Positions 31,863-39,387 of a DNA stretch of 64,000 nt are shown piece by piece. Source of the stretch: Rhizobium rosettiformans W3 (GTDB taxonomy: Bacteria > Pseudomonadota > Alphaproteobacteria > Rhizobiales > Rhizobiaceae). Each line of letters starts with the position of its first letter. The stretch's first letter is position 1. The notes beneath the pieces were generated by a model. The model was not told where the DNA came from. It did no database searches and was given only the letters and a program-made list of their open reading frames with translations. The DNA lies in contig NZ_STGU01000001.1 of NCBI RefSeq assembly GCF_004912135.1, positions 434,001 to 498,000 on the forward strand, written 5' to 3'. A program made the translations under genes and the position numbers.

Positions 31863-31998
31863 TCTTGTCTCCTTGGAGGCGCGGGTCTCTTGCCCGGGCC
31901 GTGTTTCCGGCCAGTGTGCTGTGGCCAGAGCGATACTGGCGGTTCTAGATCACAAAACTCTGACACAATAAAGGTGGGGGAGCAGGGGCAGACGGTGG

Positions 31999-32865
31999 CT
32001 AATCATGATTTTCCGACGCTGCATCTTGCCGCAGCCGTGCGACGAGGCGGCTGAGCTGGCGATCAAGCCCCTTGTAGCGGAGCTGAGGCTCGGTCAGCCC
32101 CTCCAATTGCTCGGCAAGAGCCAGGGCAAGGCGTCTGCCGTCCGGATGCCTTTCGAAGAGGGTCACCGGGTCAAGATAGATGCGGATGGTGAAGACGATC
32201 GCGCCGGTTTCCGGCAGTTTGCTCAGGGTCTGGCGCTCGACCCGCACGATCGCTTGCTCCGGCTCCGCGTCGTCGTTGCGGCCGGTCTCCGGGTGGAAGA
32301 GCTTTTCCTGCCAGTTGATCGACCAGTTGAAGCGCTCGGCGGCGTGACCGGGTGCAAGATTGTCGAAGATGCGGTTGATCATCGCGGCATTGCGCGTGCC
32401 GCCTTCAAAGCCCGGCACATGTTCATGGACTTCTTCCATCGGCCGGTCGAACTTCTCCGCAAGCGACCAGGACGACGGAAAGGAGAGATGGGCTGCGCCG
32501 ATAGACCAGCCCGCATCACGTTTCATCATGATGACGAGATCGTCCTGCACCAGCAGACCGGCGCGCAGAAGCGGCGGCAGGCCCGGATCGGTCGGGATCG
32601 CTTCATCAAGAAGCTGCGGATGGCGAGCCTTCAAATGTGCGACAAGCGCTACAAGACATTCCTCCTGGGCGGGGAGGCTGTCCTCGGTCGCGCGGAAGAC
32701 GTCGGTCAGGCGGGTGTCCGCCAGCGATCGCTTTTCGCCAAGGTAGCGATCGAGTTCTGCGTCCGGTTCGATCCAGCGGGCGGGATCGAGAGCGGACAGG
32801 CCGATGGTGAAGGGCCGGGTCGGGCCTGCATAGGGGGTGTGAGTCAAACCAGATCGAGTGGACAT
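31999..32865 (-). CDS. DUF3445 heme-dependent oxidative N-demethylase family protein
   Basis: A 288-residue protein of the DUF3445 family, with RWIEPDAELDRYL, the KRDAGWSIGAAHLSFPSSW core, EHVPGF and FNWSINWQEKLFHP. Characterised members bind heme in a PAS-like fold and remove N-methyl groups from amines such as dimethylamine. No methylamine genes are nearby. ATG 32865 (MSTRSGL) is a family-like start. The preceding hicB stop is only eight bases away, so it may be co-transcribed with hicAB. Confidence 0.85.
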   Translation of the reverse strand: MSTRSGLTHTPYAGPTRPFTIGLSALDPARWIEPDAELDRYLGEKRSLADTRLTDVFRATEDSLPAQEECLVALVAHLKARHPQLLDEAIPTDPGLPPLLRAGLLVQDDLVIMMKRDAGWSIGAAHLSFPSSWSLAEKFDRPMEEVHEHVPGFEGGTRNAAMINRIFDNLAPGHAAERFNWSINWQEKLFHPETGRNDDAEPEQAIVRVERQTLSKLPETGAIVFTIRIYLDPVTLFERHPDGRRLALALAEQLEGLTEPQLRYKGLDRQLSRLVARLRQDAASENHD

Positions 32866-32873
32866 CAAGTTGG

Positions 32874-33293
32874 TCACGCCGAGCGCTCGATCTCTTTGCG
32901 TGCGCAACTCGCCAAGAAGGCTGAACGCGTGAGACCTCGCTGTTTTGCCGCATGGTCGATCGCAGCCAGTGTCCCGGCCTCCATGGTGATGTTGGCTCTG
33001 ACGGTGCGCGTGTCATCTTCTATGAAAGGCACGCGGATCAGAAACGCGCCGGTCGCCAACTCCGCGCGGACTTCTGGCCTTTCGACTATCTCCTGGTGGG
33101 AGGCAGGTGCGGGGAGTTCTCCATCCTCGGCCCAGAGCCTCAGAGCTTCGATGGCATTGCTGACGATATCTTCGTCGCTGTCCGCCGCAGAAAACACGGA
33201 GGGCAAGTCGGGGAAGCTGACCCCATAGGCGCTTCCGGGGTCCTTATGAACCAGTGCCACGTAGTATCGCATATGCCCAATTCTCTTGCTCAT
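32874..33293 (-). CDS. hicB: HicB-family antitoxin
   Basis: About 139 residues. The N-terminal half is the partially degraded RNase-H fold of HicB (YYVALVHKDPGSAYGVSFPDLP). The C-terminal half (TRTVRANITMEAGTLAAIDHAAKQRGLTRSAF, here only partly quoted as ITMEAGTLAAIDHAA) resembles a ribbon-helix-helix DNA-binding domain, so it should bind the operator as well as HicA. ATG 33293 overlaps the hicA stop (TGATG), giving translational coupling. ATG 33272 is an alternative. Confidence 0.88.
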   Translation of the reverse strand: MSKRIGHMRYYVALVHKDPGSAYGVSFPDLPSVFSAADSDEDIVSNAIEALRLWAEDGELPAPASHQEIVERPEVRAELATGAFLIRVPFIEDDTRTVRANITMEAGTLAAIDHAAKQRGLTRSAFLASCARKEIERSA

Positions 33294-33475
33294 CAGATCC
33301 ACCCGGCCTGCTTAGCGATGGCCCGAGCGGTGCCAAGCGGAAGATCCTTCTTCGGGTGTGGCACGATGACCGTCTTGCCATCTTTCCGGAACTTGTGATG
33401 GGAGCCGGATACTGACACCAACTCATATCCCTCGACCTTGAGGCGCTGGATAATCTTCCGTGAATCCTTCTCCAT
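33293..33475 (-). CDS. hicA: HicA-family mRNA interferase toxin
   Basis: A 60-residue double-stranded-RNA-binding-like toxin with the catalytic histidine motif SGSHHKFRK and VPHPKKDLPLGT, both typical of HicA. It would cleave mRNA and slow growth when HicB is degraded. Start ATG 33475 (MEKDSRKII) gives the usual length. ATG 33508 would add 11 residues. Toxin first and antitoxin second is the common hicAB order. Confidence 0.88.
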   Translation of the reverse strand: MEKDSRKIIQRLKVEGYELVSVSGSHHKFRKDGKTVIVPHPKKDLPLGTARAIAKQAGWI

Positions 33476-33535
33476 ACCGGTGTCCGTGCGCCAATATATG
33501 CGCATCATGCCTCGGTTTCAACGAGTCGGATATGG

Positions 33536-33820
33536 CTATTCTTTCAACGCATCGAGTCCAGCTGCAGTGCGGGTCACCGCGACTTCCGTCACCTCGTAGA
33601 GAGCCACGCCCCCGACCGTGAAAGGATCGGCCGCGACATAGGCCTCGACCTCGGCCCGCTCGCCCCTGGCGAGGATCAGCCCGCCGGTGCGCGGGTTCTT
33701 GCGGCCCGACGCCAGGAACATGCCGCGGTCATAGCCTTCATTCACCCAGTCCATATGCGGCTGCATCAGGCGATCGGCTTCTTCCGTCGGCTTCACATAG
33801 GTGAGGGAGAGGATGAACAT
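33536..33820 (-). CDS. YciI-like (YCII) family protein
   Basis: A 94-residue protein of the ferredoxin-like YCII fold, with MFILSLTYVKP, the HMDWVNEGYDRG histidine region, LASGRKNPRTGGLIL and DPFTVGG. The family's conserved His and Asp form a putative active site, but no reaction is established. It starts eight bases after the pabC stop, so it probably belongs to the pabB-pabC operon as the last gene. Confidence 0.85.
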   Translation of the reverse strand: MFILSLTYVKPTEEADRLMQPHMDWVNEGYDRGMFLASGRKNPRTGGLILARGERAEVEAYVAADPFTVGGVALYEVTEVAVTRTAAGLDALKE

Positions 33821-33828
33821 GGGCTGTC

Positions 33829-34449
33829 CTATTCGATCAGTTCGGCGCGGATCAGCCCGCGCAGGGAGTTGCCGACGAAGAGCTTGCGGTGGCGCAGGTC
33901 ATCGAGTTTCAGGACCTCGCCGCGTGCCTTGCGTTCGCGGATCAGTTCGGCGCGCAAGACGCCCGGCAGGAGGCCGCTGGTGAGCGGTGGCGTGAGCAGC
34001 ATGCCATCGGCGGCTTCGGCGAAAATATTGGTGATCGTGCCCTCGCAGACCTCGTCCCGCTCGTTGAGCAGGATCACTTCGTCGGCCTCTTCCTTCGAGA
34101 ATTCGGCCCGGGCTGCCTCATAGGGTTCGCGGCGTGTCGTCTTGTGGCGAAACAGGCTGTCTTCGGATTGCAGTTTGGTCTTTGCGACCTTGAGCCGCCA
34201 GACGGTTTCCTCCGGCACGGGCTCGAAGGGCGTGGCGGTCACATCCATCTTGCCGCGGTATGTCATGACGAGGCGGACGCGCAGCGGCACGTCGCCCGAG
34301 ACTTCCTTCTGCAGCTTTCCCTTCGCGTCCTGCGGCTGACGAAAGCCGAGCGCATCGGCCGATCGGGAAAGGCGGCGCAAATGCTGGTCGAGCCGCAGAA
34401 AACCTGCGTCCGGCTGCCACCGCAAGGTCTCGATCAGCGAGAAATCCAT
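33829..34449 (-). CDS. pabC: Class IV aminotransferase, aminodeoxychorismate lyase-like
   Basis: A 206-residue PLP fold type IV protein, with FRHKTTRREPYEAA (PLP lysine region), EADEVILLNERDEVCEGTITNIF and LTPPLTSGLLPGVLR. Next to pabB it most likely releases pyruvate from 4-amino-4-deoxychorismate to give p-aminobenzoate for folate. It is shorter than the 270-residue E. coli PabC, lacking part of the N-terminal domain, as do many rhizobial homologues. ATG 34449 lies inside the end of pabB (16-base overlap). Confidence 0.85.
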   Translation of the reverse strand: MDFSLIETLRWQPDAGFLRLDQHLRRLSRSADALGFRQPQDAKGKLQKEVSGDVPLRVRLVMTYRGKMDVTATPFEPVPEETVWRLKVAKTKLQSEDSLFRHKTTRREPYEAARAEFSKEEADEVILLNERDEVCEGTITNIFAEAADGMLLTPPLTSGLLPGVLRAELIRERKARGEVLKLDDLRHRKLFVGNSLRGLIRAELIE

Positions 34450-35597
34450 TCGTCACCCACGGCAAAGCGCGCCTTCAGCAGGCATTCCTCGTATTCGGCC
34501 TCGGCCTTCGAATCGAAGACGATGCCGCCACCGACATTGAAGACGGCGCGCCCGCCGTTGAAAAGGGAGATGGTTCGAATTGCCACCGAAAATCGCATTG
34601 GGCCGGCGGGATCACACCAGCCGATCGCGCCACAATAGACGTCGCGTGGCCCGGCCTCCAGTTCATGCAGGATGCGCATCGCCCACATCTTTGGCGCACC
34701 GGTCACGGATCCGCAGGGGAAGAGGGCGGCCATGATCTCAGGCAGGCCAATTTCGGGCAGGAGCCTGGCCCGCACATAGCTCACCATCTGGTGTACGGTC
34801 GGATAGGACTCGATGGCGAAGAGCTTCGGCACCGAAAGCGTGCCGACCTCCGATATGACGGAGACGTCGTTGCGCAGAAGGTCAACGATCATGCGGTTTT
34901 CGGCCTGGGTTTTCTCGTCACCCAGCATCGCCTCGATGATCGCTTCGTCCTCTTCCGGTGACGCGCCACGCGGTGCGGTGCCCTTCATCGGACGGGTCTC
35001 AATCCAGCCCTCTTCATCGACGGAAAAGAAGAGTTCGGGCGAGCGCGACAGGATAACAGGGCCGGCACCGTAGTCGATCAGGGCGCCATAGTGCACGGGC
35101 TGGCGGCCGACGAGCGACCAGAAGGCAGCGCGCGGATCGCCCTCCCATTTTGCCTCGATGGGCATGGTGAGATTGGCCTGATAGCAATCGCCCTTGCGCA
35201 GATGATGGTGCAGTCGGTCGAAACGATTGCGATAGGTGTCAAAGTTCCAGGCGGCGCGGGGGGCGCTCAGCAGCGGCGCATTTGGGATGTGGGACGGCGC
35301 TTGCGCCAGCGGGTGGTCGTCCGCTGCCGGAGCGGAGAAAACACCCATGGCGATCAAGGGTGTCTCGCGCCCATCCTCGATCAACGGCCGAAGCTTCGGT
35401 TCGAAAACGAAACCGGCTTCATAGGACAGATAACCGGCCAGCCACTTGCCGGCCTTCCGGTGCGCTTCCAGCCGCGCAAGCGCGGGCTCCACCTCGTCTG
35501 CCGTCCGGGCGACGACAAGCGTCTCCGGTTCGGCAAAGACGAGGCTTGTCCCCGCGCGGTCGTCGCGGAAGAGCGCATAGGGCGCGTGGTCACGCAT
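34434..35597 (-). CDS. pabB: Aminodeoxychorismate synthase component I
   Basis: A 387-residue chorismate-binding enzyme. The C-terminal catalytic half contains YQANLTMP, SPELFFS, ETRPMKGTAPRG, KTQAENRMIVDLLRND, FPCGSVTGAPK and YCGAIGWCDP, the PabB/TrpE signatures. It aminates chorismate with ammonia from a glutamine amidotransferase (PabA) encoded elsewhere. It overlaps the pabC-like gene, so the two proteins should be made together. Confidence 0.93.
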   Translation of the reverse strand: MRDHAPYALFRDDRAGTSLVFAEPETLVVARTADEVEPALARLEAHRKAGKWLAGYLSYEAGFVFEPKLRPLIEDGRETPLIAMGVFSAPAADDHPLAQAPSHIPNAPLLSAPRAAWNFDTYRNRFDRLHHHLRKGDCYQANLTMPIEAKWEGDPRAAFWSLVGRQPVHYGALIDYGAGPVILSRSPELFFSVDEEGWIETRPMKGTAPRGASPEEDEAIIEAMLGDEKTQAENRMIVDLLRNDVSVISEVGTLSVPKLFAIESYPTVHQMVSYVRARLLPEIGLPEIMAALFPCGSVTGAPKMWAMRILHELEAGPRDVYCGAIGWCDPAGPMRFSVAIRTISLFNGGRAVFNVGGGIVFDSKAEAEYEECLLKARFAVGDEWISR

Positions 35598-35617
35598 GGA
35601 CTTTCGGCTGCTCCGGT

Positions 35618-37468
35618 TCAGGCTGCCTTATCTAGCGCTTCCAGCTCATCGATCAGCCCCTCGATCATCGACAGACCCTTGGCCCAGAACGACGGATCGG
35701 TGGCATCGAGGCCGAACGGAGCGAGAAGCTCCGAATGGTGCTTGGTGCCGCCGGCCTTCAAGAGCTCGAAATACTTGTCCTGGAAGCCCTGATCGGCGTT
35801 CTGGTAGACGGCATAGAGCGAGTTCACCAGGCAGTCGCCGAAGGCATAGGCGTAGACGTAGAAGGGCGAATGGATGAAGTGGGGGATATAGGCCCACCAC
35901 GTCTCGTAGCCCTCGGAGATCTTGATCGCCGGCCCGAGGCTCTCTGACTGGACCGAGAGCCAGAGTTCGCCGATCTGCTCGGCGGTCAGTTCGCCTTCCT
36001 TGCGGGCTGTGTGGATCTTGCGCTCGAACTGGTAGAAGGCGATCTGGCGCACGACCGTGTTGATCATGTCCTCAACCTTCTGGGCAAGCATGGCCTTGCG
36101 CTCGCGCTTGTCGGTCGTCTTGTCTAGCAGGGCGCGGAAGGTGAGCATTTCGCCGAAGACGGAGGCGGTTTCGGCGAGCGTCAGCGGGGTTTGGCACATC
36201 AGCGCACCCTGGCCGCCGGCCAGCACCTGATGCACGCCATGGCCGAGTTCATGGGCGAGCGTCATGACATCCCGCGGCTTGCCGAGATAGTTGACGAGCA
36301 CGTAGGGGTGGGCAGACGGCACGGTCGGATGGGCAAAGGCGCCTGGCGCTTTGCCGGGGCGGGCCGGGGCATCGATCCAGCCGCCGTCGAAGAAGCGGCC
36401 GGCGATCTCGGCCATTTCAGGCGCAAAGCCGCCATAGGCTGACAGTACCATATCCTTCGCTTCTTCCCAGGAGATGAGCCGATCCGGTGTTTCGGCAAGC
36501 GGGGCATTGCGATCCCAGAAATTCATCTGGTCCATGCCGAGCCACTTCGCCTTCATCTTGTAATAGCGGTGCGACAGGCGCGGATAGGCCTCGCGCACGG
36601 CTTCTGCCAGTGCGTCGACCACTTCGCGCTCCACACGGTTGGCGAGGTGACGACTGTCGGCGATGTCCTCGAAGCCACGCCAGCGGTCGGAGATGTCCTT
36701 GTCCTTGGCGAGCGTGTTGGTCACCAGCGTGAAGATGCGGATGTTTTCCTTGAAGATCTTCGACAGGGCTTCGGCGGCAAGCTTGCGCTTGGCGGGATCG
36801 GCATCCTGCAGAAGTGTCAGCGTCGGCTCGAGCGGCATCTCGTCCTCGCCGACCTTGAAGCGGAGGGCTGCGAGCGTTTCGTCGAAGAGGCGGTTGAAGG
36901 CGGCGGCGCCCGTCTGCGACTTTTCGAGGAAAAGCTGCTCGATCCGGTCGTCCAATTGGAAAGGCTTGTCCTTGCGCAGGTCGACGATCCAGGGGCGGAA
37001 ATGGCCGAGCGCCGGGTCGCGGTCCATGGCGGCATCGACGGCATCGTCGGGTAGGCGGTTCAGTTCCAGCGGGAAGAAGAGGAGGCGGGCTGACATGTCC
37101 GTCAGCTTTGCCTGGATATCACCGAAGAACTTGCCATTCGCCGGATTGGTCATGTCGGAGTAATAGGTGAGGCCGGCAAAAGACGCGATCCGGCCGAGCA
37201 AGTCTTCCAGCGCGTCCATCTCGCGCAGCGCCTCGGCAAGCGAGCCGTCGCCGACGGTCTCCAGGGCGGCCGCCAGTTTCCCCTTCCACTTGGTCTCGAA
37301 GGCCAGGGCGTCGGTCCCGGCTTTTTCGACAGCTGCGAGGAATTCCGGCGAGGTCTGTCCGGGGTAAAGGTCTTCGAGCTTCCAGACGGGCAATTCACCG
37401 AGGTTCTGATCCCGGCTCGCGGATGCCTCGGTGGCGGGGCTGAAAGCAGGGCGACGGTCGATCCTCAT
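35618..37468 (-). CDS. pepF: M3-family oligoendopeptidase PepF
   Basis: A 616-residue zinc metallopeptidase with HELGHG (the HExxH motif) at about 415-420, preceded by PYVLVNYLGKPRDVMTLA. The third zinc ligand lies in LTLAETASVFGEM. Members cut short peptides of 7-17 residues in the cytoplasm. It is 20 bases upstream of pabB on the same strand and may share its transcript. ATG 37468 has weak ribosome-site support but the full family length. Confidence 0.93.
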   Translation of the reverse strand: MRIDRRPAFSPATEASASRDQNLGELPVWKLEDLYPGQTSPEFLAAVEKAGTDALAFETKWKGKLAAALETVGDGSLAEALREMDALEDLLGRIASFAGLTYYSDMTNPANGKFFGDIQAKLTDMSARLLFFPLELNRLPDDAVDAAMDRDPALGHFRPWIVDLRKDKPFQLDDRIEQLFLEKSQTGAAAFNRLFDETLAALRFKVGEDEMPLEPTLTLLQDADPAKRKLAAEALSKIFKENIRIFTLVTNTLAKDKDISDRWRGFEDIADSRHLANRVEREVVDALAEAVREAYPRLSHRYYKMKAKWLGMDQMNFWDRNAPLAETPDRLISWEEAKDMVLSAYGGFAPEMAEIAGRFFDGGWIDAPARPGKAPGAFAHPTVPSAHPYVLVNYLGKPRDVMTLAHELGHGVHQVLAGGQGALMCQTPLTLAETASVFGEMLTFRALLDKTTDKRERKAMLAQKVEDMINTVVRQIAFYQFERKIHTARKEGELTAEQIGELWLSVQSESLGPAIKISEGYETWWAYIPHFIHSPFYVYAYAFGDCLVNSLYAVYQNADQGFQDKYFELLKAGGTKHHSELLAPFGLDATDPSFWAKGLSMIEGLIDELEALDKAA

Positions 37469-37721
37469 GGTGATGTCCTTTCTCTCTTTTGTCCGGGAGA
37501 TGTAGTCAGTCGGCAGCGGATCGGCAAGCTGCAGCCTGTCTCACGGCGGGGCGAGGCACCAGGCTGCGGTTCGGCGGGCACGTCTGTGGATTGTGCCAGA
37601 AACGGTTAAGGACCGTTAAAATGCTAGGCTTTCTCCCAAGAACATCTTCAGGCCTTTCTGGCAGTGTCGCCGCGATAACCCAGGAGCGCGAAGGCGCCGA
37701 AACAGCCCCGGGGAGCGCAAG

Positions 37722-39236
37722 TTGACCGCACAGATTCTACTCATCGATGAAGATGCCGCCGAGCGCCGCAGCATGAAGGCTGCAATCGAAGCGCACGGTC
37801 ATGCCGTTCACGTCGCCGATACGGCGCATGCAGGTCTTGATGCCTTTCGCCGTCATCGCGATGCCATCAGCGTTGTGCTGATTGATGCAGCATCCGGTGA
37901 AGGGCTCGATCCCAGCATCATTCCCATGCTGACGGAGATCAATCCGGCCGTGCCTGTGATCGTCGGCATTGCCGAAGGCGCAACGGAGACGGCGGTCAAC
38001 GCCATGCGTGCCGGGGCGTTCGATTTTCTCGTCAAACCGATAGCGCAGGAGCGCTTGATCGGCGCGATCGAGTCTGCCCTAAAGATCCACCGTACCAGCT
38101 TGCAGGGCCGCACGCCGCGTCGCGCCCGTAGCGGTTCGGTCAGTTTCTCCGATGTGACGGCTGCCAGTGCTGCCATGTCGCGCGTCGTCGAGCTCGGTCG
38201 CCGGGCGGCGCAGTCGACCATTCCGGTGATGCTGGAAGGGGAGGCGGGTGTTGGCAAGGAGCTCATCGCACGGGCGATCCACGTCGCCAGCGATCGCTCG
38301 TCCCGGCCCTTCGTCGGCGTGAACTGCAACGCCATTTCGCCTGCCCAGATCGAAGAGGTCCTGTTCGGCAGCGACGGGCTGACCGGCAAGCTTTCGGAGG
38401 CCGAAGGCGGCACGCTTTTCATCGAGGAAATCAGTGAGTTGCCGCCCGCCGGGCAGATGCGGCTTCTTGAGCTTGTTCAGTCTGGCGAGGTGCATCTTGC
38501 AGGGCTGCAGCGTCCCTTGAAGGCCAATGTCCGCCTGATCCTCGCGACCAACAAGGATCTGATCGAAGAGGTCAAGGCCGGACGGTTCCGCGAAGATCTC
38601 TATTACCGTCTCAATGTCTTCCCGATCACCATCGCGTCGCTGCGCCGCCGCAAGGAAGACATCCCGCATCTGATTCGCGCATTTGTCGAACGCTTCTCGC
38701 TCGAGCAGCGCCTGCCACGAAGCCTGCATGTCGAGCCCTCGGCACTTGCCTTGCTCACATCCTTCGATTGGCCGGGCAACACCCGTCAGCTGGAAAATGC
38801 CATCTTCCGTGCCGTGGTTCTGGCCGAAGGGACAAGCCTTCGGGAGGCCGATTTCCCGCAGATCGCCGCGCAGATGAGCGGCCACCGCGGCGCATCCAGT
38901 GCCGATTCTCAGGCTGCCGTGCAGGAGCAGAGCCCGATTGCCAGGGTGCAGGCCAGTCTTGCCGAGCGTGCTGCGGCCTTTGCCGGGGGGCAATCTGCTC
39001 CATCCACAGGTTTCGGCTCGACCCAATCGGCCAATGTCATCGTCAGCACCGACGAAGCCGGCAATGTGCGCAAACTCGCCGAGATTGAGGAGGAGCTGAT
39101 CCGCTTCGCGCTGAAGTTCTATCGCGGCCAGATGAGCCAGGTGGCGCGCAAGCTTGGCATTGGTCGTTCGACCCTGTATCGCAAGCTCAAGGACTACGGA
39201 ATCGATCCCGACGACCCGCAGAAGGACGCTGCTTGA
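37722..39236 (+). CDS. NtrC-family response regulator lacking the GAFTGA loop
   Basis: A 504-residue regulator: receiver domain (D9, D11, phospho-acceptor D55, K105), AAA+ domain with Walker A GEAGVGKE (173-180), Walker B TLFIEEI (231-237; the usual Asp is Glu), and a C-terminal Fis helix-turn-helix (QVARKLGIGRSTLYRKL). The sigma-54 contact loop is reduced to LFGSDGLTGKLSEAEGG, about nine residues shorter than normal and without GAFTGA. Sigma-54 activation is therefore doubtful. The start is TTG 37722 after GGGGAG. No histidine kinase gene is adjacent. Confidence 0.9.
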   Translation: MTAQILLIDEDAAERRSMKAAIEAHGHAVHVADTAHAGLDAFRRHRDAISVVLIDAASGEGLDPSIIPMLTEINPAVPVIVGIAEGATETAVNAMRAGAFDFLVKPIAQERLIGAIESALKIHRTSLQGRTPRRARSGSVSFSDVTAASAAMSRVVELGRRAAQSTIPVMLEGEAGVGKELIARAIHVASDRSSRPFVGVNCNAISPAQIEEVLFGSDGLTGKLSEAEGGTLFIEEISELPPAGQMRLLELVQSGEVHLAGLQRPLKANVRLILATNKDLIEEVKAGRFREDLYYRLNVFPITIASLRRRKEDIPHLIRAFVERFSLEQRLPRSLHVEPSALALLTSFDWPGNTRQLENAIFRAVVLAEGTSLREADFPQIAAQMSGHRGASSADSQAAVQEQSPIARVQASLAERAAAFAGGQSAPSTGFGSTQSANVIVSTDEAGNVRKLAEIEEELIRFALKFYRGQMSQVARKLGIGRSTLYRKLKDYGIDPDDPQKDAA

Positions 39237-39343
39237 TCTGTCTCAACCGTCCGGTGTTAACTCTGGGGTAAGCTTAATCGCCTACCAAGAGCTAAGCATT
39301 TGTTAGGCAAGCGTTCACTATAAAGGGACAGCTTGTGCGGATG

Positions 39344-39357
39344 TGGCAAATTTGCCA
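39344..39357. promoter_or_regulatory. 14-bp perfect palindrome before the DUF882 gene
   Basis: TGGCAAATTTGCCA reads the same on both strands and lies 30 bases before the DUF882 reading frame. A TATAAA box at about 39319-39324 lies upstream. The palindrome could be an operator for a dimeric regulator. Confidence 0.4.
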
Positions 39358-39387
39358 TGGTATGACCGCATTTGACGTTCATTCGAG

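Noticed and set aside
37603..37624. TTAA-N6-TTAA upstream of the NtrC-like gene as a CtrA site
   Set aside because: The spacing is six, not seven, so it does not meet the CtrA consensus.
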